From: Beaufortia kweichowensis
Taxonomy: Eukaryota; Chordata; Actinopteri; Cypriniformes; Gastromyzontidae
Assembly (NCBI GenBank): GCA_019155185.1
Contig: CM032797.1
Coordinates: 1,115,247 to 1,179,246, forward strand
Reading direction: 5' to 3'
Length of the DNA: 64,000 nucleotides
The translations under genes and the position numbers were made by a program. Each line of letters begins with the position of its first letter. Within the stretch, counting starts at the first letter, position 1. The notes under the pieces are model-generated. The model was given only the letters and a program-made list of their open reading frames with translations. It searched no databases and was not told where the DNA came from. Shown here one piece after another: positions 48,901 to 61,699 of the stretch.

Positions 48901-49486
48901 AAATGTGATCCTGTCTGTGAAAACCAGGCTAGTCTAAAAATGCAATTCTGAGATTATGAGCATCAAAGTTTAATTTAACTTAATCATTTCACTATAATTT
49001 CAATCTTTGACATGACCTTACTCGGAAAAAAATAAGAGATGTCAATGTTAAATTCACACCAAAAATTCTTTACATTATGTAAAATGATTTTATGTAGAAA
49101 ACAGAAAAATCACAAAAAATGACTTTAGCTGGGTTTTCACAAACTGGATCGCATACATGTTATAATATAAGCCAGTAACAGCCATGCCATAAAAACACCT
49201 GTACACCTATAGAGACTATTTTGATTATAGCAGTGTTTGAATTGTAGAACTTTTATCCATATGAGTAATAAGATTTGACACAATACTAGTCAATATACAT
49301 AAAAAATGCCTTGGTGTTATGGTTAACGTTGCTCTTGTTTTAAAGGTGGAGCCCATGTTTGCAAGACAGCTCCTGTATTTTACAGGCCAGACCAACGGCC
49401 ACTACTTACGTGGATACGAGCTCCAGAGTCAAGGTGCTTTACCAGTAGAAGACTACCAGAGAAACCTTCAACACTTGCAAGAGTAA
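42929..49486 (+). CDS. irf4: Interferon regulatory factor 4, complete
   Basis: IRF4 is a lymphoid transcription factor that binds ISRE/EICE sites, often with PU.1 or BATF/JUN, and controls B- and T-cell differentiation. Coding exons: 42929-43126, 43776-43962, 45163-45254, 45512-45668, 46708-46809, 47064-47459, 48724-48836, 49346-49486. These give 1386 nt and 461 residues (human 451) with no indels. The start MNLDGDCSMSV matches the family. The DNA-binding domain carries the tryptophan pentad at residues 21, 36, 48, 68 and 87 and the recognition helix RLRCALNKSNDF. A proline/tyrosine-rich linker follows. The C-terminal association domain reads DCRLHVSLYY, SSPEGCRIS, LERGVLLWLAPDGLYAKRL, DQTCKLMDTQQFL, LCFGDEFPDPQ and EPMFARQLLYF. 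Compared with mammals, a Ser/Pro-rich insertion follows GCRIS. Teleosts often have irf4a and irf4b; which one this is cannot be settled here. Confidence 0.94.
44084..44312 (+). mobile_element. MITE copy C in irf4 intron
   Basis: The ends 'tgtgaacctgtctgtaaaaa' and 'gggttttcacagactgggtc' plus 'aca' are ~27-bp imperfect inverted repeats, flanked by TA on both sides. The TA flank is compatible with a Tc1/mariner-type duplication. It is the best preserved of the four copies. Confidence 0.75.
48904..49153 (+). mobile_element. MITE copy D in last irf4 intron
   Basis: Same family and orientation as 44084-44312. It starts 'tgtgatcctgtctgtgaaaa' and ends 'gggttttcacaaactggatc'. The interior shares 'gagcatcaaagttt' and 'aatgattttatgtagaaaa'. 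Confidence 0.75.
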
Positions 49487-50600
49487 ACTTATAATAATAA
49501 CTCCTGAGATGCTCCCCTGAGAGCGATAGCCCAGCGGTGCATATCTCCACTGCACCATACTCCTCTGTCAACAGCCAGTGGAGACCAACACATCAGAAAC
49601 GGAGGACCATTGATATTGATACAGTGAAGAACTAAACTTGTATTGCAATTGCCTGACCAAGTGTCTAGAGACTACAATGTGCTAGATTATTCCAAACATG
49701 TTTTAAAAGAAAGTCCAGCACATCATCAAACAAACAATGAAGCTGTAGTTCCTGCTACAGTCTTTTTCTATGAAATGTCAAAAACTGAATCATGTTTGGA
49801 TAAACAATAGGGTTCATAAGTCACATTAAACATTTGTTTTCTTTATTTATTATTATTCTAAATCATTTTTTTAATTCTGAAGACAAACAATTTTCATATT
49901 TAAAATATGAAAACAATGCTAAATACTGTAGAAATATATGTGGTTTCAAATGTTTCATGTGGAAGCTTACAAAATAATAACTACAATGCAACTATTTTTT
50001 TCATAAAATAAATGAATTAATACCAAAAAGTTAGTGAGTAAAATGTTTTCTATATTTACATATATTTTGCATATATGTTTAGTGTTGTTCTGATCAGAAA
50101 TTTCATTGTTTTTAACTCTGTTATAAATAGGCTGTGTGACTATTTATACTGCATGCACGTAGATATCTATATGCAGAGCCGAATGTACTATATAGGTGTA
50201 TAGATATCTTGAATGTAATCTAATTATTTCTCTGAATGGCATCTGACAAGAAATGATATAATGCTAAATACTAAGAAACAGTTTGTGGTTGTGTGTGTAT
50301 GTGTGATTGTTATCTGCCTGTGATTAAAGTCAATAATGTAATCATAGCAAAATCTTCTTTTCTCCTGTGTGTGTGTGTGTGTGTGTGCGTGCGTGTGTGC
50401 GTGTGCGTGCGTGCGTGTGTGTGCGTGTGTGCATGCACGTGAGTGATGGGACGCACTTGAGCAGGTTACTGCACACAGACTGTGATGGTGGTGTCAGATG
50501 TGTGAATGAAGAACAGAGACTTCCCACATGCTGTCATACTCCTCTGTTTCTGTTGTTTCATTTCAAGTCTGTTTTTTTAATCAAATAAAGATTTTTTATT
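49487..50600 (+). other. irf4 3' UTR region with poly(A) signal candidates
   Basis: No coding frame. AATAAA hexamers occur at 50007-50012 and 50584-50589, either of which could end the irf4 transcript. The region contains the GT-type microsatellite at 50366-50440. Confidence 0.45.
50366..50440 (+). repeat. (GT/GCGT)n microsatellite
   Basis: A ~75-bp alternating purine-pyrimidine tract of gt and gcgt words, ending near 'gcatgcacgtgag'. It is long enough to be polymorphic and to favour Z-DNA. It creates spurious open frames on both strands. Confidence 0.85.
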
Positions 50601-53600
50601 CTTTTAATATGTCTGCTTGCATTTCAATGTTTTACAGTATTTTATGTGCATGTGTATCTGCACATGTTGTTTACGTACATAAATATGCCCTACACCAAAA
50701 ATGTTTTGTCAGGTAACCAAAACATGTTTTTATGAAAACATGTAGATTAACTTGTTTTATTCAAGTCAAAACTATTATTTGCTCAAATACTATCGAATCA
50801 ACCTGACCAGCATTAGGTTACACTCATTTTTAACAGTCAAATATACATAAAGTCACTTAGTAGACACTTTTATCCAAATGAGAAACTGCTTCATTATTCA
50901 ATAGCCAGCAATAGTGTGTAGAGCAGTACATAAAAAACACAAGGGTGCAAGGGTAGTTGTTTTTTAATTCATCGAATAGGAAGTGCAGCTGATTATGGTT
51001 GTGGTTTGAGTTAGAGGTTCGCAGTGGAGCTTTAACTTTAGTTTTCTTTAAAGAAGTCTCGACAGTTTGGTTGAAGGTTGGGAGCTTGTACCATCATAGA
51101 GAAATAGAACGGCCATCATATGCTGTTTGCTAATGGACCATAGTAATTAGAAGGTTGGTGACTGGTATACTGTAGGGTGGTGCTTGAAGGCCAATGTCAA
51201 AGTCATATATGGGGTGAGGGTGTCTACAGCGGACTATGTAGTCCTCATGGTGAAATGACAAAATGTGGATGCAGAGCTGCTCTTTAACAAAAAATATTTC
51301 GAAAGGAAACAAAATGGGCTGAACACAATGACTTGACTTTGACGATGGCAACGTGACCCCAAGGTCCAACGAAAACGGCAACTAAGGAGGTCAACCAGGT
51401 GAAGGAGGTCAACTAAATGATAAACAAGCATTTCCCAAAAGCATTGTTTGCCAACTATGATCGCAAGTTCCATCGTATCAACATTTTTCCCAAAACCATC
51501 ATTTAAACGAACATTTGCAAACAGCATTGCAAAGCTACGTGGTTTGAACTACAGCTCTTCAGCTGTGGTTTCTTGTTAAAATAACATGTAGACATAGATC
51601 ATACTCTTAAGCAAAAGATTTGACAAGCAACATGATGTGTGTTCTATATCTATCATTCTAAACATATACAAATTCCATTTGACGTCTTTTCATTTGTCGA
51701 CAGAATGAAAGCGCTGTTTTTGAAAAGTGTGCATGTGTGTACAGCACTATGAGTTCTTCATCACGAATCAGTGAAACATCTTGAAAAAAACACAACAGCA
51801 AACCAAAACAGGCTCACAAAAATACAATGTACAATAATTTGATATGAATTTATTAATTCGTAGACGTTGTTACTCCACTACTTATGTGACGTCATTAACT
51901 ATGTTATTAAACCAACGTGATTCAAACAACGGATGTGCAATAAAGTTACGATGTTTAATGGAAAACAGTCGTGACTAGCTACTTAGTCTTTCCGACGATG
52001 TATTGTACTATGGTGGTTAAGCAGCAAGCTACGTCATTATTCAGGAAATTTGTACAAATTTGTAGCCACCTTGTGTGTTGAGGCAGAAAAGTTTATTGCA
52101 AATAAAGAATTGAAAAAATGCACAAGAACACACTAATCACAAAAACACAGAACTTGAGACTAGATCCTGACATCAGGACCAGGAACCAAGACTAGAACTA
52201 AAGTGTCAGGAACCAAATACCATATTCCAACCACATGTCAAACACTAGAAAGGTGGAATCCAGACTCCAACATAAAACACAAGAAGATAAGTAGGAGCAC
52301 TAAGAAACAAAGACGCTGAGCGTGCATCCAGATTCTGACACCAAAGACAGAACTGAGAGTTAGGATCTAAACGTAATGACTCAAGATACAGTACGTGGCT
52401 GGCATGTTCCTGTCAGAAAAGACTAAAACAGCACTTTGAAGATGACAGGAGCGTAACACAGAGGACTTGCCTATTGTCCAATGGCACATGTTGCACACAT
52501 AACCACAACAGGCTGTTTTTCTAATGAACAACAATGCTAATCTGAATAGCTGATGTTGCACAACTTCTGCAAGCAAGGTCACACAGGTTTTTGATGTACT
52601 ACATTTTTTCCTGTATTGTTTTACCTGTAATTACACAATACACAACATTACACTAGAGTTTCAGAACTAACGAGAGCTCTCTAGAGAGTCCAAAACTGTT
52701 ACTGTTTAGATACTACATTATTTGTGTTTGCTATACAGTCCACATTCATTTTATAGCTGCTTAGCTTTTTTCTTCATCAAATCTTCTATAAGAGATATAA
52801 AGATCGTAACCTTTATATCTCTAATATTTAAGTGAAACTATCACTGTATTCCATCCAAATGCATATTCATGAAATGTTCTGATTTTGCGTTCTGAAGAAA
52901 AGTATTTATATTAATCAGTACTTATTTGTGTAATTACACCGTACCAAGGACACAATAAAAGAAAGCGGACTGAGTGCTTATTGTGTTTCATTTATATATC
53001 AGCTTCAAATGTTTCAAATATTTTCCTATAAAGAAATGAAAATACATACAATATATGAATAAGGTAGATTGTATAGTTAAGATAATCCGGTTCTGGATCA
53101 AATAGATTGGATCCATTTGGATAAGAAATGTTTGAGTGAGCATTGCAGTCCAATAATTATACAATCTTTACTAATTTCCACATTTGATTGCAGACTTATC
53201 CAGCCCAACCCGAGTTTGTGACATTGTTAAGAGCTCTTCTAAAACGACTCATTTTCTGATCTCATCTGGTGACAGTTTTAGCTCTTTTTCTTAGGAGAAG
53301 CCTTTGAGATGGACGATTCCTTTAAGGTATTTTTACTTTCACAGTATATATGTGTCGATAATCTGAGTGGCTGCACAACAGCATATTTCTGTGTGTTGTG
53401 TGTGATTGTAGCTTTATATCTGCTGTCTGTGTGTACGCGCGGGTCGCTGGCTTTTGGTTCTGCTTGAGTGATAGCAGTCAAGAGCAGAGTGGTTTGGGGG
53501 GACAGTGTGAGTGCAGAGAGAAAGACACAGGAAGCTTAATTCACAGGTGCACAGGAAGTTTGAGAGTAAGCTAGGGGCAGGGGGATTGGCGGGGGATTGG

Positions 53601-55605
53601 GGGGTGGCGGCAGGGTGGAGGATTAGTGGGGGGAGTACAACAGTACAACATAAAAGACTATTTCATATTTTCCAAATGTGAATGAGTTTCGCTGACATAA
53701 ATACAACTTCATTGACGTAAGATACTGTTTTCCATAAAAATACAAATATAGTTCATTTGCTTTTGAAATTTTGAAAGTGTGTAATATTTTTAGGTTTCAG
53801 GAAATAGCCTATGCAAAACAATGTTAATTTAAAGCGCCACTCAGGGATTCCCTGTTCCTCGCATTGGTTTACTAATACAGTCAACTTGACCGAGTAAATA
53901 AAATCAAGTGAGTCAGTTTAGATTCATTAATGCTGAGAACCCGCTGTTAACAAGTACTGAAGATAAACAAGAACATAAGAAAAGAAAGACAGCAGCTTGT
54001 TCATTTAGAACAGCCAGTTCAAAGTTTATAACAGGTTTTGAACAAACAATTTATTTACAAAATTGTATTTACTAATTTACTAAGACTAAGACACTTGTTG
54101 AAATCACATGAAATTATCAAATAATTACTGTTACCATTAGTTGGGAGCAAATTATTAGTATTCAAATAATAATAATAAAAACGTTTATGATAATCTATAG
54201 ACAATATACTTTGCTTGTTATGTGTCTGGTACATCATTTATATTCTGAGGTTTTCTTAATCATTGTTACTAGGGATGTAATGATTCACAATTTCTTCATG
54301 CCTGGATCCTGATGACTGACGTGCAGTAATCTTAAAGTGTGATGCTTTAAATCGTGAACCGATTGTTTTAGCAATTGATCTAGAAATTGAAAGAATCACG
54401 ATTCAATAAATTAGTATAAAAAATATAATTTAGGGTATACAGTATAAACATTAGGTTTATGTGATGTTCTCATAATGCTGGCGTAGCTGATGACATCATT
54501 ACTCTTCGCCTTTAGCCTGTTGGTGTAATTTGCACATCCACAAACTATCGTTTACATTTACAAACATGAAAATACTTAAAATTGGATGGTCGAAAGTCCC
54601 AGAATCCCTTTAGGTCATCTTTTCAACGCCTCATAGCAAGACCACACTTCTATCCACTTGAATGGGGACAGACTGATATCTCTAAAATCACAATTTACTA
54701 ACATATTTCCGACCAACAATTTAACCTGACATCAGCTGTGCCATAACATTTGTTTTTTAAGCTCAAATTGCGGTAAAAACTTTTGATAACACTTTGTATT
54801 AAGGTACACAAATTTTCTACTAACTACTTGCTTATTCGCATGCATATTACTATTAACGTATTGGCTGTCTATTAGTATTTAACACATACTATTGCTTTAT
54901 TCGACATGGCCATATTCTACAACTGCTAGACCATTAACAAAGACTTCTCCTGCAACAAACTCCTAATGCTTATAGATAGTTAGTAAGGTAGATGTTGTTC
55001 ATAAATTACTACCTTAATATGCTTTGCTCAGTATGGGCCTTAAAGGGCAGTAACGTCACAAGAATATACATTCTCCCTTAATAACAAAAAACTAATATTG
55101 TCTATTCTTGTAGCAACACAAAGAACTAAATTCCATATTACTCTTAATTAATTCTTCATAAATTTGAATACGTTCTCCATTCTAAAGTGATGTCTTGCTC
55201 ATTACTAATTCACTAGTAGTTGGACACTTACGCCACACAGGTTGCTACACACCTGTGTCATGAGACTCCATATAGAGTCAATCCCCAAGAGAATATCAGT
55301 CTTTATCCATTCATGATTGGCTCATTTTACTGGAACTTCCGCTGCTAGAAGGCCATACTGAGCCTAAACTTTGCCTAAATGCTTCAATAACTTTTTATAA
55401 TGGGAGGAACCTTGCACTACACAGACTGGTGTTAACATCTACTGTAGTGTTAGGTTGAAGTATGTTGGATGCATTAGCATTGAAGGATGTTTGTGTTTTT
55501 AACACTAATGTTAATAGAATTTATTGTTGGTGATTCAGAGCAGAAGCTCATTTAGATGGTTCAGGTTTTTAGTTTTCAGCCAGTGTGTCCAGAGTTTTCA
55601 CTTTT
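50601..55605. other. Gene-poor intergenic DNA
   Basis: No protein-like exon found on either strand. Recognisable pieces: about 54250-54420 starts 'agggatgtaatgattcacaa' and contains gaatc/gattc words, a relic of a DNA element. About 54784-55080 starts 'aacactttgtattaaggtac', another common element end. A G-rich stretch lies at 53570-53640. Confidence 0.35.
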
Positions 55606-55827
55606 AGGGGTGATTTCCCGGACAGGACTTTAGTCCCAGACTAAAATGCATGTTTGAGCTGTCTTAACTAATGATATATCTTCAAATATATCAGTGTCAT
55701 TGCATTGTCTAAAGATTTACTCCAGAAACATTTTTTTAAGACATGTTTGTAAAAACGACTTAAATATGCTAATTTAACTAAGGCCTAGTCGTGGATTAAT
55801 TAAAACCCTGTCCGGGAAACCACCCTT
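55606..55827. mobile_element. MITE with 'tttcccggacag' ends
   Basis: The left end 'ggggtgatttcccggacag' and right end 'ctgtccgggaaaccaccc' form a ~18-bp near-perfect inverted repeat around ~185 bp of non-coding DNA. The end type is widespread in teleosts by my knowledge. Confidence 0.8.
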
Positions 55828-58800
55828 TAGTGTTTTACTAGTCATCACACTAAAAACATTGCATTGAACAATTTGTCATTTGTTCATTTGTCACTATTTT
55901 TGATTATACATTGAGGCAGATTAAGTCTTTTAAAAGTTACTGAATTGAATTGTTAAACTAAATTGCTGCTAAGTGCATCAAACGTAATGAAGAAATTGTT
56001 TTGAACAATCGGATTACATTTTTCAGAGTATGCAAAAATACTTTTTGAATCAAGAATTTATTTATCATGAATGAAACTGATTCGCTGTTTACCCAAAACC
56101 TCACACCTCTAACTGGATGTTACTATTGTCAAGATGCTTTTAGGAAGTAACCATTTCATGTGAAACTTTTATTTTATGCTTTTTTAGCAGAAATTAAACC
56201 CATGTTTTAAAAATGATTTTTCTATTTGTCTATTTTTTAGAAGTCTATTTTTTTCTAGTTTGCAGAAAAACCCTTAGATGCCTGACCTTTAAATCTGAAA
56301 AGAGAAAAATAGATTTGTGTGTATGTGAAAGGCACAATCTGATTCTTGAGTCTTGACAGTGATGCGTTTCATTAAAACAATCAGGGGTGAATCTTAAGAC
56401 CGTATTCATGTTGCCCCTAAATTTAATACTCACAGATACAGATTTATTTTAATTAATATTACATTTCATGTGGTTAGTGTTATAACTTATAGTCTATAGT
56501 AGTCTTATAACTTTCTTTTTATGGTTTGCATAGCTTCTGTATGGTTACCTGAACAGGCTATTTAAACCATTCTCACCAAACCGGAGGAAAAAAGAGTTTT
56601 GAAATGAACTGATCATCTGCTTGTAATCTGTTAGCAACTTTCAATTAGCCGTTCTCAGGAACCTGCTATAAACTGGTTCACACAATGGACTTTTAAGTTT
56701 TCTTTGACATTCTACAGAATGGTGGAAAATAAGGTGTATGAAGCCTAGCACTGTGATAATATAGCACATAATATAAACAATTTACATTTTACAAAGCACC
56801 AGACACATCTTTGATTGAGGAAAACCTGTCTGATGCGTGTAACGCTAAAGCATGTAAATGTGAAACTATACGGATCCATGTTTGTACCGGTGGACCTGAT
56901 TTACAAGGTGTTTCATATCCACTTTCCCACATCCGCTTTCTGCATCCCAAAAGAGACTCGACGCACCACAAATTCTGTTATATTGGATGTCCTATTGATT
57001 TTTGTCATGTTGTGGGCAGTTTGGACAAGATCTGAGATCTGGAAACTCAAACTAAAATTTACATGATTAAAAGAATTGTGATACTGGCTCACAAAGCATT
57101 TCAAATTAGTTCGGGGTAAACAATGACATATCGTATATTGCATATTGTATACCTAAAATAAATCACAAAACACAATGACAGTTTACTTTGCCATGTTTTG
57201 AGCATAAATTTGTGTCACTATATAGGATGCCGAAATCAGTATGACCTTCAGAGATGAGAAAATCTTTATACTGCTTCCACCAAGATGTTTTAGTATTTGT
57301 TGAATAGACACTTTTCTATCCCATGAAAAAAAATGGCGTGTATTTGTTGCAAACATTGTTACAATACAGTATGTACCCGTGAGTATAAGGAAACAACATG
57401 CAAAGTCGTTATAACAATATATATGTAAGGGGTTAAAATTTAGAAATAGGTGGAAAGGTAGAAATAATCAGATGTTACACTTAGCCCATATCTACAGCAC
57501 ATAGAACAAGGTTACAGGTTGGTATTTTGATCAAATAATGGATTATATTTTAGTTTCTATTGCTTTTGTGTACTTGTGAAGCTTGAGAAGATGTGGGCAC
57601 CACACACTGCCACTGTAAAGGCCAAACATACTGACATTTTACTAACATTAAAGCCACACAGGGTTTTTGTGTGAACTGAGGATATTAATTTACAAATGTT
57701 GAATCGAAATATCAACCAAATTCCCTGCAAAAGAGACTTGCTGTCTTTCTGAGACAGGTTTAAATGAATGTATATGACTCAACACAAAGCATATGTTAAC
57801 ACTGAATTACACTGTAACAAAATGATGATATAATTCAGCGTGGGCTTGTGTCTGGTAAATAGCAGAAATAACAGTCTTTTGTGGCCCATATTCAGAGGTA
57901 TATGTTTACTCAAATCACATTTCCTCAGACACCACAGAAACCTGAGGCACCGATGTGCCATTTTTAGTAGGAGTTTCTAAATGGATATTTAAGTTTGTCC
58001 CTAACGATACCTAAATGGCATTAACAGTTTACTGAATGATAACATAAAAAGAAGAAGAGTTTTGCAAAAAAAATCTTTTAATAAATAAGATAATTGTAGA
58101 GGTTATTGTGCATATAAGCTCTGGATTGAGCACCTTTTGGTTTGTTGAACTTTATTTGAGTTAGGAGAAGTGACTTTACCAGGTTTCGTGCTTACAGGGT
58201 TTCACTTCATACACCGGGACACTGCTGTGTGTGTTGTTGAATGTTAACCTTCAGACTTTGACAAACACACACACAAATACAAACTGCATGGTTTTGTTTA
58301 ATCTCATATCTGACCCATGCACGCCCTATAAAGTTTTAGATATCTCTAGGAATAAGTTTCATTGGAGGGCTCAGAAGACAGGGAGATGAGAAATCTGAGA
58401 CAAGTTTCACTTTCTGCATAATTAAAAAATCAGCAGAATCATAAAACCAATAAAACAAAAGAGGAGGCTACTATAAGTAACTCACTGCTGAAATGCATTA
58501 AATCCTTTATGAGATGTAATGGCAATGTGCTTTTTAATAAATATAGTCTGTTATTACCATCATAAAACAAATACAATTGACACTCAATAATACATCGTTA
58601 AGAGAAAAACAGAAATTGTTCAGTTTAATCATTTATTTACTGTAGAAAATAATATTTAATAACTCATTTACAAAAATTTAAATTAAATAACTCATTGTAA
58701 TAAAACATATGCCCTGCCATAGCTATAACTAATGAGCTTTCATAATTACACTGAATCAAATGACCTGAAATTGATTATGACTTTAGTCAACATGGCTGTA

Positions 58801-59310
58801 AGCGTGAGTATTGATTATTTATTACTAAAGACAAACTTAAGAAACTCAACAAGTGAAGACTAAATTTCCTGTTTGGCCAATACGTCAAGTGAATCTAAAT
58901 AACTGAAAAACCTCAAGGCCTGTTTGTTGAAGGAGTAGATGATAGAGAGTATATCTACAAACAGGTAAGTTAACATGTTAGACTAAATAGGGCCATCCAT
59001 TCTAACTGTATTGTATTGTATTGGTCATAGTCTAGAAGGCACTTGTGTTCTGTTCCTCATCACATTTAGCCAAACTTTTATAACCTTTAGCTTTTGTTCT
59101 TCAAAGCACTTTATCTTCTTCAAACGCCTCTGCATCATGACAGCAGAACTGAGATGTTCCATCAGTTTTTTCTCTGAGACTTGTAACACTAACAAAGTCA
59201 GTACAATTCATAAATTTTTCAACAAAAATTCAAAAAGCATTCTAAATGTAAGAACTATAACAACAAAAAAATGAACAATGTGGTCGGGATCACTTTCAGA
59301 GCAGTATTAT
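55828..59310. other. Gene-poor intergenic DNA
   Basis: AT-rich sequence. No exon with paired splice sites and a protein-like frame, and no distinctive repeat recognised beyond short AT tracts. Confidence 0.3.
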
Positions 59311-59314
59311 TTTA

Positions 59315-59545
59315 AAGGTGACTTATTATCCCACATTTTCAAGGTATAAGTCTTAGGGTCAATAGAATGTGTCTGTGAAGTTTCAGCTCAAAATACACCA
59401 CAGATCATTCATTATATCATGCTCTAAATGTCAGGTGCATTAAGTATGTGAGGTTTTTGTGTGTGTGTGTGTGTCTGAATGAGCTGCTGATCTCCACCCC
59501 CTTCTGGAAGGCTAAAGCTAATGCTAATGCTAACGAGTCACATCA
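59315..59545 (+). mobile_element. Fragment of a dispersed DNA element
   Basis: It contains 'aaaggtgacttattatccca', 'gtgtctgtgaagtttcagct' and 'ccacagatcattcattatat' in the order I know from an abundant cyprinid non-autonomous element, then 'aatgagctgctgatctccac'. A (GT)n run interrupts it at 59457-59473. The far end is missing. Confidence 0.55.
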
Positions 59546-61350
59546 AGTGGATGAGAAGCACTGTGCAGTGTCAACCAAACACATTGTTCTCTTACATTCA
59601 AAATCTAGCAAAATCCATTTAAATTACCCACGAAACTGCAGCACACAAGAATAAACATAAAATTGTTAATAAACAATTTCATTCTTGGTGTGAATGAGCA
59701 TTTGCTCTTCGTATATTTGTTCAAAACTTTACACTTCTTACACACTTTGTAAACACAGAGATAAAGATCAGACAGTTTTGGCTATTCTGGAGACACAAGA
59801 ATTGACACAGCATTAAAATTGCAGGAGGTGAAACTATATTTTGCTATAAACTTCATTCTGCTTTTATTCTCGAATGTTTAACCTGATAAATTGAACACAC
59901 AAATAAAAAGGCATCTGAACTACATTTAACATTTTTGGTATATAAGATATTTTTTCAAACATTTTTTCATCTTTTAAAAATCATTTAAGACATTTTTACA
60001 TTTAAATGTATTTAAATTACAGTAACATAAACATTTTAATTAATTTATGTTAATTTATAAAATATTTCTCAAGATCTCGAGTCTTATATCTTTCCATTAA
60101 TTTATAGTTTATCCATTAGATTAAAATTCAACTATGAAATAATAAAGTAAATAGGGAAATAACATAGGTGTTCCTTCTGAGGAACAGGTTAAATAAGTTC
60201 CCTTTGTCCACATTATTGTTCGCTGGCCATGATTTCCTTTTACAAACCACCTAACTTTCTCTCTGGCCTTTGCCACTTGTTAACAAAGCAAATGTTGTAT
60301 GTGTAACAATCTCATAGTTCAGTCACTAACTTACCTTTTCCCTGTTTTGCTGGCCTTAGGAAACAATGACTTGTTTAATCATAAAACTAAAGACGTTGTG
60401 TGTGTGCGCACATTTGTATAAGTGTTTTTGTGCAATGAGCCATATAAACAGACAGATAGAGAGGGGGGATAATAATTAGAAGAGGTTTGGTGTGTATCTG
60501 TGTTGACTGGGCTTTATTGACATTTTAGAAGACATGTGGCTTCCCCACCCACATGCCTCATAACCCGGTTAGCTGCTGTCTGACTAATGTGCTGTCTATC
60601 AATTACACACATTCACATTTACTGAAAATGATTCATCATTCATCAGTGATTACCTTACCTTTCTGTAAAAACAGCTACTTATCCACAATAAAGACGACAT
60701 AAAAAAATCTACTGGACGGTACAATAACTCACAATAAATCTGTGTTCATTCAAGTAAAGAACAGGTTTATAGAATATTTGGCAGGTAACCAGCAGTGTAA
60801 TAACATCCCCACTCTTTCACAAACATTATTATAAATACTATTTACTATGACTGATTATATCAGCTGATGATGAGTTTGATTTTTTATGAATAACTGGGAT
60901 TATAATAGGTTGCATACATTAGCATAAGCCTTGTACCTCACATTACAGCACCATCAGTGATCTTGGACTCAATTCAAGTAAATAATGCTATCACTTCTTT
61001 TTTGATTTTGTTCTTGCAAAAAGGAGAAGGAAGAGAATTTAAAAAAATGACAAAGTAGACATGTTAGCCTTTTGTGCACTCGTGAAGACTGAAAAGCAAG
61101 CTTCTGAGCATTCATTAACAAATAAAATATGTTAATGAAACAAGGTAAAGGTAAAAAATAAAATGCATGTACTAGCACCACGAGAGGAATAAGTCTTTAG
61201 ATGTTATGCAGGTATAATAACACGGGCTAATTTGGTGATTTACAGCAGGATGCACATATTCCAGTGTAAATCTTTTTTTAAAGTGGCTTGACTTGCTTTC
61301 CAAAACAGGGCGCACTCTTTTGTAAGTAACAGGCAATTTCTGATAAGTCT
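59546..61350. other. Gene-poor intergenic DNA
   Basis: Nothing recognisable on either strand apart from AT-rich low complexity. Confidence 0.3.
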
Positions 61351-61360
61351 ATTAATAGGT

Positions 61361-61640
61361 ATGAATGAAGATCCATTGTCAGGTTATTCCCCGCACGACA
61401 CCTGGAAGTCTCCCCGCGGCACAGCGACAGCCTACTACTGCCACGGTCGCATCAGAGAGCGACGAAAGGCCAGAGAAGCAACCGCAGAGCCTCTCTTCTT
61501 TTCATTCAGCAGAGTAGTAAAACCTCAGAGGGACAAAAGAAATCGATTGATAAACAGGGCTGGATCTCTTCGAAATGGCAGGCGAAGACTGTGTGCGGGA
61601 AGAGGTACGCTACTGCCTGCACGCTGGTGCTTTCCCCCAA
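61361..61640 (+). other. Possible promoter-proximal first exon of an unidentified gene
   Basis: This ~300-bp patch is clearly GC- and CpG-richer than the surrounding 10 kb (ccccgcacgacacc, ccccgcggcacagcgac, gtcgcatcagagagcgac). An ATG at 61576 in a good context (gaaatggc) opens MAGEDCVREEVRYCLHAGAF. The frame leads to possible donors at 61604 (gaagag|gtacgc) and about 61659 (gacgg|gtaaaa). I do not recognise the peptide. No second exon is evident before 64000, so any gene would continue to the right. It may instead be a non-coding CpG-rich exon. Confidence 0.3.
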
Positions 61641-61699
61641 CAGGAAGCCGAGGTGACGGGTAAAATCTTTCCGTGAGCTCCTCTCGAGCACATTTTCAC

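Noticed and set aside
50342..50588. Open frames on both strands rich in Cys-Val or His-Thr
   Set aside because: They are produced by the (GT)n microsatellite.
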